From: Sordariomycetes sp. S80-01Y
Lineage: Eukaryota; Ascomycota; Sordariomycetes
Assembly: GCA_037042185.1 (NCBI GenBank)
Contig: JAXQJY010000027.1
Location: 310,001 to 374,000, forward strand
Direction: 5' to 3'
Length of the DNA: 64,000 nt
The notes beneath the pieces were generated by a model. It saw only the letters and a list, made by a program, of their open reading frames with translations. It was not told the origin of the DNA and ran no database searches. Positions 52,788-64,000 of this stretch are shown here, piece by piece. The position numbers were made by a program, and so were the translations under genes. The first letter of the stretch is position 1. Each line of letters starts with the position of its first letter.

Positions 52788-54260
52788 ATGATGAATCAGA
52801 AAGCCATTCCAGCCAGTCTAGACGAAGTGAAGTCGTCTATCGACAGCACTCTCGCCGCTGCTCATGCGGCGCTTCGCGAACTGAACCACGAGGTATCGCA
52901 TCCGTCTACGATCCCTTTCCAGGTTGCTCTAACACTCTCGCGCCCAGATCTGGTCCAACCCTGAGTTAGCCTACGAGGAGCACAAGGCTCACGATACGAT
53001 CTGCAACTTTCTCGAACGGCAAGGCATCGCCGTCACTCGCCACGCATACGGACTCGAGACCTCCTTTGAAGCAACGAGCGGCAGCGATGGCCACCTAATC
53101 AGCTTCAATGCGGAGTATGATGCGCTGCCGGGGATCGGACATGCATGCGGTCATAACCTGATCACTACAAGTAGCATGGCCGCGTTTCTGGCACTGTCTG
53201 AGCTCCTGAAGAAGTTCAACATCCCCGGTCGCGCCCGATTGCTGGGGACACCGGCCGAGGAGAACGGCGGTGGCAAGGCCAAGCTAATCGATGCTGGTGC
53301 CTACAAAGAGGTAGATGTCATGCTGATGGCGTAAGTACATTCACAGAGGAAAATCTGCTTGCGCTTGCGCTGACAGCCTCTAGACATCCCGGTCCCAAGG
53401 CCATATTCCCCGGGGTCCAATGCGACGGTGTCGGCGGGCTGTTAATGAACGCCCGCAAGCTCATCCGCTGCGAATTCTCGGGGAAGAGCGCGCATGCAGG
53501 AGGAAACCCCTGGGCGGGCATAAACGCGCTGGACGCTCTCGTTGCTACGTACAACAACGTCTCAATGCTCCGACAACAGCTGAGGCCAGATGAAAGGATC
53601 CACTGCGCCTTTCTCGACACGCCAAAGGTGGCCAACGTCATTGCCTCGTACACGAAGGCGTACTGGCAGGTCAGAGCTCCGAATCTGGAAGATCTCAGGG
53701 ATTTGGTTGTTCGCGTACGAAGGTGCATCGAAGCCGGAGCGCTGGCTACGGGATGCGAGGTGAAGCTTGAAGAGTAAGGCCGACGCTTTGGACATGGAGT
53801 GACACATCTCGGAGCTTCAGACTGACGATCGACAGAGACGAACTTTACGCCGATATTCGGTTGAACGACACACTCTGTGACCGTTACCAGGCTCACATGG
53901 GGCAATTCAGTCGCCACGTGCTCAAAAGCCACGACAAGGTCCTGACTGGTTCGACTGACGCTGGTGAGTGCAACCAAATACGGACTAGAACAACCAATAC
54001 TGACGTCTGCGTACCCAGGCAATGTGAGCTACGTGGTACCGACGCTGCACACGATGTTCTCCATCCCTGGCCCCGACGGCTCATTCCCTCATCATCCATC
54101 ATTTGCGAGTGCCGCGTCTACTGATGAAGCTCACGAGGAGGCTGTGATCGTAGGCAAGTCGCTCGCTTTGGTTGGCTGGGACATGCTCGCAGACGAAAGC
54201 CTCTTCGCGACAGCTAAGAGGCAGTGGGAGGACGACGTTGCCGGGGAGGTTCCTACGTAG
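52788..54260 (+). CDS. M20-family amidohydrolase (PM20D2-like)
   Basis: Five exons (52788..52892, 52948..53330, 53384..53773, 53836..53963, 54019..54260) give 415 residues. It is an M20/M28-type metallo-amidohydrolase. The metal site segments are SFNAEYDALPGIGHACGHN and LGTPAEENGGGKAKL, followed by the dimerisation-domain HPGPK and CEFSGKSAHAGGNPWAGINA. The best-known relatives (PM20D2, AbgA/AmhX type) cleave amide bonds of unusual dipeptides or N-acyl amino acids in the cytosol. No signal peptide. It is divergent from a Dal5-type importer and shares a promoter with it. A second ATG at 52791 is possible and of no consequence. Confidence 0.9.
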
Positions 54261-54875
54261 GCGTTGAGGTGTCAAACGGAGCTTCAATGAATGTTGCTTC
54301 CATATAGCATTCTCGGGTTCTTCTTTTCCGGGAACCAGCTCCGCCAGTGATGATTCGCATCACCCCCTCGCGCGTTTCCTCCCTCGGCGGGGCTCGCATA
54401 TGGATCTGCATGTGAAGCGCGTCTTGTGACGCTGGAGCTGGAATGGACGGACGCGGCCGACTCCGGACAGCGCGATAAGGTAACTATATCAGTCCTTCGA
54501 AAGCGGATGGTTGCATCAGGCTGGTGAAGTGTTTTTTCGAGATTTTGGTGACGCGTATGCAGAACAAAGTTTAAATACGAATTCAGGTGGGCCTCGACGT
54601 CTCACACGAATATAAATCCAGCATAGCTTCGTTTCTCACTGCGCTGCCCTGACGCTTTTTTTTTTCTCTTCTCGAAGAAGGAAAAAGCAAATCGAGCGTA
54701 TTCCCTGGCACCAAGCTCAGTTCCTCCACAAACCAACGTGCCAATCAGCTACATGAACCAGTGAAACGACACACGTCCTTGTTCTATTCTATTTACTGGT
54801 ACTACGAATCACGGTTGACGCAAAAGCAAACACAGCTGTGAGGCAGTCAAGGATAATATTCTGCATACGCAGTCC
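54261..54875. other. Intergenic upstream of the ankyrin gene
   Basis: This holds the 3' flank of the M20 gene and the promoter of the ankyrin gene. A T11 run lies at ~54,656 followed by a CT-rich stretch. No gene is seen. Confidence 0.5.
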
Positions 54876-55898
54876 ATGCGACGACTAGCACAGAGGATGT
54901 TATCAGGTCGTGGAGACAAGGCTCGTGAGCTTCGCCGGGCCGCAGAAAAAGGGCATCTAGACGCATTGAGAAATCTTCTCGAAGAAGGAGTGGATATCTC
55001 AGCTGCGGACGGCAGGGGACGGAAGCCCCTTTACCTGGCGGCGCGGTATGGCCATGTTGAGGCCGTCAAGCTGCTTCTCGACAGGGGCGCGGACGCCAAT
55101 GATGCCCCAGAAGGACCTTCGCCAATCGACGCGGCTGCGGGAGACAGGCAGCAGCAACTCACGAACTTGTATTACGACGAAGATATCGAGGACAATCCCG
55201 CCATGAGTGGAATTACTGCTGCGTGTGTCGCTGCTATGGAAGGGCATGTGGAAGTGGTCGAACTGCTTGTAGAGCGGGGGGCGGACATGGAGACGACAGA
55301 CTATTTGGATAGAACGCCTTTCTACTTGGCGATTGAGCGTGGGCATGTAGACGTTGCGAGGCTGCTCGCAGACCGAGGGCAGGATATCAACACCATCTAT
55401 CCGAACTCATATACCCCTCTGCTTATGGCATGTCAAGGAGGACACCTCGAACTAGTAGAGCTGCTCGTTGAGCGCGGAGCCATCATCGACCACTCATCCA
55501 AACACGGCTTTACGGCTCTATCCGTGGCTGCTCAGTACGGGTATGCGGAAATTGTAAGGTTCCTGGCTGAGAGGGGGGCAAACATTGAGAAGTTGAATCG
55601 TGACGGGCAAACACCTCTCTTCGAAGCAGCATCGCGAGGGAATATAGAAACAGCGCAGGCGCTCATCGACCGAGGAGCGAATGTGAACATACAGCCGGAT
55701 CATGGATTCACGCTTCTCCATTTGGCTGCTATCAATGGGGATTTGGAATTGGTGAGGATGCTTGTAGATAGGGGAGCTATCCTCGACACATCTACCAGCA
55801 CCGGAGACACCCCCCTCCGGCTAGCCTCACAATCCGGACACACAGAGGTCGTCGATTTTCTCAAAGATAGAGGAGCTACGGTCGAAGTACCGATGTAG
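54876..55898 (+). CDS. Ankyrin-repeat protein
   Basis: A single exon of 340 residues. About nine ankyrin repeats fill nearly the whole chain (for example GRKPLYLAARYGHVEAVKLL, LDRTPFYLAIERGHVDVARL, GFTALSVAAQYGYAEIVRFL and GDTPLRLASQSGHTEVVDFL). The second is followed by an insert containing DRQQQLTNLYYDEDIEDNP. There is no other domain or membrane span. Such proteins serve as protein-binding scaffolds. The N-terminal 30 residues are basic. Function not predictable. Confidence 0.92.
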   Translation: MRRLAQRMLSGRGDKARELRRAAEKGHLDALRNLLEEGVDISAADGRGRKPLYLAARYGHVEAVKLLLDRGADANDAPEGPSPIDAAAGDRQQQLTNLYYDEDIEDNPAMSGITAACVAAMEGHVEVVELLVERGADMETTDYLDRTPFYLAIERGHVDVARLLADRGQDINTIYPNSYTPLLMACQGGHLELVELLVERGAIIDHSSKHGFTALSVAAQYGYAEIVRFLAERGANIEKLNRDGQTPLFEAASRGNIETAQALIDRGANVNIQPDHGFTLLHLAAINGDLELVRMLVDRGAILDTSTSTGDTPLRLASQSGHTEVVDFLKDRGATVEVPM

Positions 55899-56406
55899 TA
55901 CAGATTACGCTGCTAAACCCCAGGAAAAGAATATAAGAAGAAGCGTTAAGAAAAAAAAAAAAAAAGAGACCAAGCCACAAAAAAGCAGCATTGTCAACGC
56001 TTGTAAACGGTGCTCGAACATTATCACAAGAGCGATGTACGTTCTCTAGTGCGTGGTGCTGTGAGGGCGGCCGATGGCGTCTTAACGAAGTCTCTCATGA
56101 CCCTTGGGCCTAGATACAGGTAGTCTATGAGACGTGTGATATACGAGGGCTGAAGGAATTTGGAAGCCTTTTAATTACATTGTAGACCTAGATGAGTAGC
56201 ATCCATTGCCATCTTAGTTCTTCCGCAGTATACATATAACCGCGCTTATTAATACTTCCCCACCACCACGAGAGCTCATCTGGTTCCCACCACCACCCAC
56301 TCACATCTTCCTATCTCTCGCCATCACAACGTACCATTTCCATCCTCGCGCTCCCGCTTATACGTACATGTAAAGGGCGAACTGAGATGACGTGCGCTGT
56401 CCACCC
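55899..56406. other. Intergenic, ankyrin gene to zinc-cluster regulator
   Basis: Contains an A15 run (at ~55,951-55,965) in the 3' flank of the ankyrin gene and the promoter of the regulator. No gene is seen. Confidence 0.55.
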
Positions 56407-58199
56407 ATGACCGGTCGAAATGCCCCTCGATCAAAGCAAGGTAAGCCGCCGACGATGACTCAAGAACCACGGTTCATCGACGCTGATATGCGCTTCATCT
56501 TCAGGTTGCACCACCTGCCGCCGTCGCAAGGTCAAGTGCGATGAGAAGCAGCCGGTCTGTCAGCCTTGCACGCGTCTGGATCTGGACTGCGAATGGCCTG
56601 CCCATGCGTCCTCCAACTTGAGGAGACATCGACCAGAGACGAGACAACTGCAGCCTGTCCGGCCCAGGCCGGATGTGAATCGGGCTGAAGATGCTGCAGC
56701 GACCTTCACGTGGCTGATGGAACCCTCTTTCTTCCACCGTCTCGCAGAGCCCAACATCCCTTGTGCAAACGCTCTTACCTTGACGGCGACGGACAAGCAA
56801 TACTTGCAGTACTTTCCCTCCTCCAATGTCGTCTTCTACTACATGAAGAAATGGAAATGGAGCAGCTTCAAATACTTGTGTCAGGAGCCGGCCGCCACGC
56901 ACAAGGTCATCATGCGCATGATCGTGGCCATGTCGGCGAGCGACATGCACCATAACGGACTCGACACTGCCGCATCTCCCGGCCGTCCTACAGCTGAGCA
57001 TCACGCGCAGTTTCAATATGCAAACGCCGTCAAGGAATTTCGCGAATTACTGGAGACGCCCGGCCGAGACTTCACCCAGGATGATCTGGAGATGATGTTC
57101 GTGACGATGTTTCTGATGATCACCTACGAGTGGCAGTTTGGGCAGAATGTCAGCCATCTGCAGACGCACCTCCAGGGTGTCCGATCTCTACTAGAGACGC
57201 ACCCCAACTTTCTGCACCTGAAAGACGTGACTGAGCTGTTGTTAGAAAGCGCGAGCCATACCAGGATATCCCTAATTCCGGAACAGCTCCTCCTCTGGAT
57301 CTTGTGAGTGACAACACAACTGGGTCCGGCCCCTCACGTTTACTTTCCCATGCTGACACGCGTCGCGCCAAGATATGTGGATGTCAATTGCCGTCCAATG
57401 GGTCTGACTGAGTCGTTGCTTAGCTGGGTGCTCAAGACGCAGAACCCGGCATTACACCCTGACCGCCTGTACCGGTGTGCTCGCCTCTGGGCCCGGTGCT
57501 ACTGGGGAAAGGAGTATCCCGATGACGAGGTGACCGACGATATGGAGAACTACCGAGCATTGCATCTTCTGCACGAGGGTATGATGCTCCGTCACAAGCT
57601 GTGGGAAGTCTCCATGGCGCATCCTCAAGCAGACGTGTCATCAAATGATGCCGAGTCACTCTTCGCTGAGACGCTGGCCATCCAAGAGGTATGGAAAGAG
57701 AAAACCCCATGTTTATGAGACATGTAGATGGGACACCCAAACTCACAAGACCCAGAGATTCTCAGACCTGTTTATCACGGCCAAACTCGCCTCTAAGGCA
57801 TCCACACGACGCACTTTGAATACAATCAACATGGCCGTCACCACCATTTATGCACAGATCCTGTTTCACCGACGCCTCCTTCTGAGCCCTTCCGGACCGC
57901 CAACCACCACGCTTCACTCACAGGCTCTACACAACATCATCGAAATCTGCCGGAAACAGCACGATTCAGAACCCCGACTCCTGCGTCGACTGCACTGGCC
58001 GTTGCTGGCTGCTGTAATTGAGGTTCAAGACGATGAGCAGCGGCAGTGGCTCAGGCAACGGTTGGCGGAGCTCAGATCTTTTCATGCGGAGTGTGCGTGG
58101 GCTCATGGGGTGGCTGAGAGAGTCCTGCAGCTTCAAGGCCCCGGCCAAGGACAGTATGTAGACTTGGGAGCTCTTCTACGAGATCCCCAGATCTGGTAA
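56407..58199 (+). CDS. Zn2Cys6 transcription factor
   Basis: Four exons (56407..56440, 56505..57303, 57373..57688, 57756..58199) give 530 residues. The first exon codes for 11 residues, and the zinc cluster begins right after intron 1. Its cysteines are C13, C16, C23, C30, C33 and C40 (Cx2Cx6Cx6Cx2Cx6C) with basic RRRKVKC, so it should bind CGG triplets as a dimer. The remainder is the fungal-specific (DUF3468-like) regulatory region, with DDLEMMFVTMFLMITYEWQFG and HLQGVRSLLETHP. It lies 2.1 kb beyond the M20 gene, with an ankyrin gene between, and could be the local regulator of the transporter/M20 pair; that is only a positional guess. Confidence 0.9.
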
Positions 58200-58645
58200 A
58201 ATCATCGTATAACGTAACATCATTGAGTTTCTCTTGTTTGAAAACAACCAACGCGAGGAGAGAAAGTCGAGTTAGCGTACTGCAAAATTTCCCTTGGTCG
58301 TTGTTCGCGTATTACAGCTAATGGATTGGAGTCGGCATGCTTTTATACCGAATGAAACAAGTAATACAGAAACGACTTCCCGTGTACAAGTTTCAAATTC
58401 CTTATATAGTCTTTCATTCCCCTTTCTCTTCCATGAGCCTTCTTCTCTCTCACCTCCGGCAATCATACAAGTTTGGTACTATGTAGTGATGAACCATTCA
58501 CACCTTAACTAGTAAGAGCAGTAGCCTTTATCTTCACCTCAACATCCCTCTCAATAGTATCGAAGTCCGACGTCAGCACCCAACGCGCCCGACGCCATTT
58601 ACTTTTCGATGGGCGACAGGACCTAACAGCCAACCATGCCATCGG
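58200..58645. other. Intergenic between convergent regulator and dynamin-like genes
   Basis: Short AT-rich 3' flanks, nothing else recognised. Confidence 0.55.
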
Positions 58646-60970
58646 TCAGTCTGAAAAAAAAATGGAAGGACCGGATTGAGAGATATCGTCAACTCACCTT
58701 TGTTGTCCCTCCTCCACTGCTCGCACAATTCAAGGCCCTGCTTGAGCGCTGTCACTTCCGCGGTCAATTGCGCGCGAGACTCGTGTACGTCTTCAGACTC
58801 CTCGGCCAACCATTCAAGCTGCTCCTTACTCAGGTCCATGAGCTTATCCGTCTGGAAAACCTCGGGTAGCTGAGTGATGAGCTGATTCTCAATCAACAAG
58901 ATGATGACATTGGTCATGAAAGTTTCAATCGTCATCTAGAGACAAAAAGGAGAACAGTTAGCTCAGACCACCTTAGATCTGCGCGTACCCCTAGCTTCAC
59001 CTATATGAGGAACTCACCCTGTAGTACACTACCATATAATCCAGAACGGTCTCGATTCCCCATTCCTGAGGCGTCCCGTTCATAACATTTATCGCGTTCT
59101 GGGCAAACGATTTGTTTTTCAGTGCTCCGTCGAATTGCTCAGAGAATGGTTGGACTGCCTCTTCCTTCTTCATGCTCTCGAATTGCCTGTGGAAACGCTG
59201 ACGAAGTCGGTCCTTTACTCGGTCCTCAAATGTCTCTTCCAAAGCCAGAGGGAACCCAGTATCCGGGAACTGTGGGAGGATCTCTTGCAGCCTTTTCAGC
59301 AAAGTCACTTTTCTTTCCTTAAAGAAAGGGTCGATAAATTTCCTCATGATCTTGTCGCGAATGTCTTCGTCTCCTTCCGTGACATGCTGAAGTATTTCCG
59401 TGATTAGGAACTCCGATGCCTCTATCGCCAGCTCTACGTGACGAGTCGCGAGACCTTCCCACGGCTTTGCCTGGTCCTCGAAAAACACCATTGCCAACTT
59501 GCTGGGATAGACTCCTGGAAGCTCGGTGCCTTGGCATTTGGTCGCATAGTCGGTAATCAACTGCTCGAACTCCTGCTGGGAAACATAGATGGGATCTGCT
59601 GCACCGTAACGTGCTGCAAGGCCCATCAACTCGGGGGGAATATTCATTGCAACCCAATCAAGCTCGTCCCGCGGATCACGCCACTGAATGACTCGTTTGG
59701 ATCCGCACTTCAGAAACACGGCGGTGAAAGCACGGTTGAGGTTGCGGACATATGCGCGCAGATTACGGCGTTCATCAACTGTGACTGGCTCAGGCCCGGG
59801 AGAGATATCGCCAAAAAAGCTAGTGTCCTTTTCCCCGCCGCCAACGGCCTGCTCCGCCAGTTGAGTAAAGCTTTTCGCGATGCCATGGATATGTCGCATG
59901 TGTTGCGCGGGCGTCTCCCGCGGATCACCAAGGGCCGCAAGCGAGCGTTGCCGGTCATCGATTAACTGTTCAATGCGTGTCGTGACTTTCGGGAGCTTCT
60001 CAGCAATGTGCGTTAGAAGCATCTTGCTCAGCTTCTCTCGGAGGGTTGCGATGCCTTTGTCTTTCTTCGGGATCTCGGACCACGGGCGGGAGCAAAAGAG
60101 CTTAGCCTCCGTCCGATCCCTCTCATCAAAATCGACTGTGTCACCTCCAGCCCGGTTGCGAAGGACATGCCACCCGTGCTTCATGAAATGCGGGGAGTTC
60201 TTGACGTTCGCAAGGAGCTCGATAAACGGTCCTTCTTCGCCTCGCTCCACCCTATCAGGCTTGGTGATAATTCCGAGCGTACGCTGGCCGTGTTCATCAT
60301 ATCTTTTCGTCTCGTCGAGGATTGTCTGCAGGACAGAGGAAACGCCTGCCGAAATGACTGCGAGAATGATGCTTCCCTCCTGTTTCATGTACTCAGCTGC
60401 CAACTCATTGACAACAGTTCGATACTTGGCTGGTTGATTCACACCACTGGAGTGATAGAATCCTGGCAGGTCAACCAGGGTCAGCTGGGGGACCGCAGGC
60501 CCAGAGATCTTGACGCGGAGAACATGTCTTGAGAAGGGGTTGCCGCGCCCGTCGATGCCCATATGTTCAGTTGCCTCTTTGACGATGCTCGACAGGTCGC
60601 ACAGCTCAGTTTGTTTCCGGTTAAACTCTGAAAGTTTGTTTTTTACTGCTTCCGACTCGCTTTCGTGAGGCTTGATCGTGACCTCCATCGAGGTCTCATC
60701 CGCCTCGCGGAGGATTAACTCGGTTGCAAAGCGTGTGCAGAGCTCGTGCTTCGACGGGAAACGCACCCGAGAGATGGACTCCAGCACTGAGCTCTTGCCA
60801 GAGGACTGGTCGCCAACGACGATGATCTGTGGGAGCTCCACATACTTGCCAATGTCGTTGTCGCGTAGCTTGTCGATGGTGTCGAGCAGCTGCTTGTGCT
60901 TGGTCTGTAGGTTCTGCAGGTCTGGGGTGTCAAGCCCCGCGGCGAATGATTTCACGTCTTCCTTTTTCAT
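58646..60970 (-). CDS. Mx/dynamin-like GTPase
   Basis: Exons 59018..60970, 58698..58935 and a 5-nt last exon 58646..58650 give 731 residues. GTPase motifs are GDQSSGKS (residues 53-60), DLPG (167-170) and TKPD (236-239). A middle/stalk region and a C-terminal GTPase effector domain (MTIETFMTNVIILLIENQLI, start of exon 2) follow. There is no PH or proline-rich domain, so it resembles the fungal Mx-like dynamins rather than Vps1 or Dnm1. Such proteins form helical polymers on membranes; the target organelle is unknown. The start is ATG in MKKEDVKSF; an upstream reading frame adds only a Leu run. The terminal exon has a strong T9CAG acceptor and supplies the last codons (D, stop). If intron 58651..58697 is retained the tail would be 42 residues longer. 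Confidence 0.9.
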
Positions 60971-62651
60971 GGTGATAAGGCAGCGCAAGAGTAGTAATAA
61001 CAATGATGGCTAATTTACTTGCTCTGGCGCGAGAGAGCGTCGGGGTTTTTAAAGTCACAGCCGTTGTTGGTTGACGATCCGTTCGGCCACTCGAACAAGG
61101 GTGCAAGACTCCTGCATCTCGGGAGATACGTCTCGCAAGCAGGCTCGGTCCCCTTGCGCCATCTTCTCCCCGTTCTTGTCCTTTCTGTGAGATGCATGAT
61201 GCTTCACCTGCAACGGGGAGCTCAGCCTACATGCGGAGTATGGCTCCTTAGTTGGTTGCCTTGTTTCAACTTGCAGCTCAGAGGATGGCTGCATCCAGGG
61301 TGCCACACTGTCACACGTGGTTGAGCCAACTGAGACCCGCAAAAGTTGCCACGCGGGATGCTCCGATTAGTGGCCATTGCAAGGGTTCGAGACGCATCCC
61401 CGGCACGGGGCGGGTGATGACGATCAACCGGCGCTGGGCGCTGGGCAAGTGATTCCCTCGCAAGGCTGAGACGCGATAAAAATTAGCCATGTATCTGACG
61501 TTCGGTCTGACCACAAGGTAGACGGAAGGGCCACATACGGGATAGAGCATACTGATCACCACGCTGCTGTGGTTCGCGGTCAAGAGCGTGTTGAGTCGCA
61601 ACACCGTAGCCACGTATAATAATCATCGCATAACTGTACTGTAATAGCCGAGGCGTGATATAAATGAGGACCTGAAAAGATTCATATATTAACTGCGTTT
61701 GTTTTAGGTCCATGGTAACTTGAAGCAGTGTGGCAGACGAGTACGCCTAGATCGCGTTGGTCCGCACATCTTACACATATCTTACAAACCCTGGCACACC
61801 CTGTTGGCGGCTGTACCGTTGTTTGCTCCGGATGCGGCAAATCACCCGTGTATGTGTGCGTACACTTAAAGACCCGCGCTGTTTGCTGTCGCTGTTATCT
61901 TGCACCCAGACCTGAGTACGAGGTGTGTTGAGGCAAGTTGGCCAGTAAAAGCAACGTTTCTAAGTTTAGACTATCCGAGCACCTGGACTGTTGGTATTAT
62001 GACTATCTGAGACGATGGAATAAGGCTCAACGAAAGGCAATCGCCGAGACTAAATCAACGCTAAGATATCCACGGAAGACCTGAGGACGATCAATTCAAG
62101 CAATGCTTGTGGAGCAAGACCGCAAGATCTACGGCAACAAGCAGTGAGCTTGAGCAGTACTTGAAGATAGGCCCGCATCAAATGATTCGATCGAGCGGTG
62201 GATAGCGCACCGGAGCTCTTGACATAGAATTTGATTTGGTTGAGTTGAGGGCGGCGGTGCCAGCCAGTACAACCCAACAACCCACCTATCGACTACCGAG
62301 ACTGCGCAATTTAGGGGCCTACAACTCTATTAAATATAAATGTCTTATGTATATAACCGCCTCAGTGCCTAGTTCCCCCAAGCGCAGCCCAGAAGAAATG
62401 GCAAAAAAACATACAACAGCCGGTATTCGCTGGTCGTCACCGACCCAACTACTAATCAGCCCCTCAGCGGCTTGACTATGGGAGAGCGGACGGGATCCCG
62501 TATTTTCCACTGGGTATGGTCGTATGTGCAAGATAAGCGACTGAAAATAATACATATCCTAAAGATTGGAGAACCTCTAACAATAAACAATTCGTGCGCT
62601 GATATCACATGCTGTGATCCACGGCGCTAGGATCCACATCCTGAAGGCGCT
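60971..62651. other. 1.7-kb gap without a recognisable gene
   Basis: Upstream of the dynamin-like gene and 3' of the FAD oxidoreductase. Small open frames exist on both strands but none shows a domain. The sequence from 61,600 is AT-richer. No transposon ends, tRNA or repeats were recognised. Confidence 0.45.
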
Positions 62652-63981
62652 TTAATATCCAAGCTTGAAACCTCCCCAATTGAGACGAGTAAAGACCAGG
62701 TTGGGATCATACGCATCTCTAATTTCCTTCATCTTGTCGATGTTGTTTTGCCCGTAATGCTCGAAGACGCTCTGATGCTCCCCTGCGTCACCCATGTATA
62801 TGAAGTTGGTAGCTAGTCCCTTCTTCTTATTCATCTCGTGGAGGCGTTCAATGAGCGACCGACTCCACCTGGTAACCCGTAGATCGTCTTCTTCTCGGGC
62901 CCATGATGTGGCGAGTTGAAACCCTGCGATGTGACCAAAAAGGCGTCAGTCTCCTCGAGATAACTATCTGTGACGTGCATTACGTCCAGGTGAAGGAGAC
63001 GTAGCGAAATGCCGAACATACATATATACGACTCGTCGTCGTCCAGCCCAAATGTGTTGCCAATTCCATTGGTCTTTGCCACTGTCGCTGCCGACCGAGG
63101 AACCAGGTTCAAGACAAACGTAGGCAAGAGGCCCTCGACGTCAACGATGTCTTCGATTGCTGCGTGCCATGTTTTGTATAGTTCGTGTAGTTGATCCGCA
63201 TCTGGCTTAATCGTGTGATGATCGAATGCGATTCTGTGAGGGTGAGTGGCCGCAATGACCTCGATTTGATCGAACCAACTTACCTGAACATTTGGTTGGG
63301 TGTCTCAAATTGCGAGTGCCACACGCTGGGCTCCGTCACGTTATGCATCCGTGTCACAGCAGGAATATTCGTGAAGCTTGCAAATCTCGAGGGCGGAATG
63401 CTTTCGCCTTCCTGCAAGCCAAAGACTTGGGGCGTGACCGTTCTAGTGGTGGTGTTGTAGTTCATGTTGATGACTGCGCCGGCTCCCACAGAACCATCGT
63501 CTGAAACTGCCATTTCGCAAGCTGCCGCGATAAACGACTTTGCTTGGGACTCGTCGAAGATTTGGTAAGTGCTGCTGACAACAGGGATGTCGTAGGTCCT
63601 GAGGACGAACTTTGTTACGATACCGTAGTTGCCTGCTCCTCCCTTGAGCGCCCAAAACAGATCTGGGTTAGTTACCTGGCTAGCGACCACTTGAGTACCA
63701 TTCCCGAGAACGATATCGTAGCTGATGACGTTGTCCATAGAGAATCCATACTTGTTGAGAAAGTACCCAACACCACCAATGAGAGTAAGCCCTGGAACCC
63801 CGATGGTCTTGAGACGGCCACCAATAGCATAACGACCGTAAGGAGCCAGTGCTGAGTACACATCAACCCAAGTGTTGCCTGGTCCCACCTCGATACTGTC
63901 TTCAGTCTCGTTGACTTGAACGTGGTCAAGGCCATTCAAGGCAAGAAGGACTCCGTCATTGATGTTGTTTGAGCCGGGGAA
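62652..63981 (-). CDS. FAD-linked oxidoreductase, berberine-bridge type, N-terminus off window
   Basis: Exons 63284..63981, 63022..63233 and 62652..62923 (introns 50 and 98 nt; GTAAGT and GTATGT donors) cover ~394 residues. The upper exon begins at a CTTAG acceptor, so at least one more exon lies beyond the right edge. The PCMH-type FAD-binding part is clear: GPGNTWVDVYSAL, GVPGLTLIGGVGYFLNKYG, NPDLFWALKGGAGNYGIVTK. It ends with the BBE region DPNLVFTRLNWGGFKLGY. The His/Cys residues of bicovalent flavin attachment would be upstream. Fungal members are often secreted or cluster-borne oxidases of sugars or aromatic metabolites; the substrate is unknown. Confidence 0.9.
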
Positions 63982-64000
63982 CTAAGATGCTCAGCTGCCT

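Noticed and set aside
61369-61400. GGGTTCGAGACGCATCCCC as a possible tRNA B box
   Set aside because: No matching A box or acceptor stem at the right distance.
1-64000. A full secondary-metabolite cluster
   Set aside because: SDRs, an enoyl reductase, a methyltransferase and an FAD oxidase are present, but no polyketide synthase, peptide synthetase or terpene cyclase, and the genes are spread over unrelated functions.

Overview
The window looks like chromosomal DNA of a filamentous ascomycete (Pezizomycotina). A Sordariomycete is my best guess, but the species cannot be read from the sequence. The reasons are: genes with short introns (46-98 nt, GTAAGT/GTATGT-type donors, C/TAG acceptors, CTAAC/CTGAC branch sites); Zn2Cys6 regulators; a SAT4-type rhodopsin-domain membrane protein; siderophore and Dal5-type MFS transporters; a HeLo-like (fungal STAND-type) domain; and several short-chain dehydrogenases. 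I saw no tRNA, rRNA, CRISPR array or intact transposable element. Exon borders were worked out by hand from splice signals and reading-frame continuity, and the summed exon lengths are whole codons for the genes where I give them.

Layout. 1-7.0 kb: a short-chain dehydrogenase cut by the left edge, then a very large CorA-like membrane protein gene on the minus strand. 7.6-8.9 kb: a coiled-coil protein. 9.2-12.7 kb: a siderophore-iron pair (MFS transporter and siderophore-type esterase), each with a perfect ATCWGATAA GATA element upstream, the known site of iron repressors such as SreA. 13.2-17.7 kb: a large 2-oxoglutarate/Fe(II) oxygenase-domain protein and a DUF7730/F-box-like protein. 17.7-22.4 kb: a 4.7-kb stretch without a credible gene, rich in simple repeats, probably including the long leader of a SWIRM-domain gene (22.4-23.7 kb). 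25.2-31.6 kb: an SDR, a rhodopsin-domain membrane protein and an O-methyltransferase. 33.1-35.8 kb: a Kha1-type K+/H+ antiporter. 36.5-40.7 kb: an Ayr1-like SDR and a divergent LovC/ToxD-type enoyl reductase sharing a 422-bp promoter, then an alpha/beta hydrolase. 41-45.8 kb: a secreted beta-helix protein, a regulator-like protein without a zinc cluster, and another SDR.

46.4-49.5 kb is the most interesting stretch. Three neighbouring genes end in, or largely consist of, the same ~45-residue module made of two pseudo-repeats exactly 23 residues apart. One of them also carries an N-terminal HeLo-like domain. This is the architecture of fungal amyloid-signalling cell-death proteins (HET-S/HELLP/HELLF type), although the motif does not look like the textbook HET-s motif.

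50.0-54.3 kb: a Dal5-type transporter and a divergent M20 amidohydrolase, which look like an uptake-plus-hydrolysis pair. Their shared promoter holds five CGGAAT/ATTCCG half-sites in 124 bp. 54.9-58.2 kb: an ankyrin-repeat protein and a Zn2Cys6 regulator. 58.6-61.0 kb: an Mx/dynamin-like GTPase. 62.7-64 kb: an FAD-linked (berberine-bridge-type) oxidoreductase cut by the right edge.
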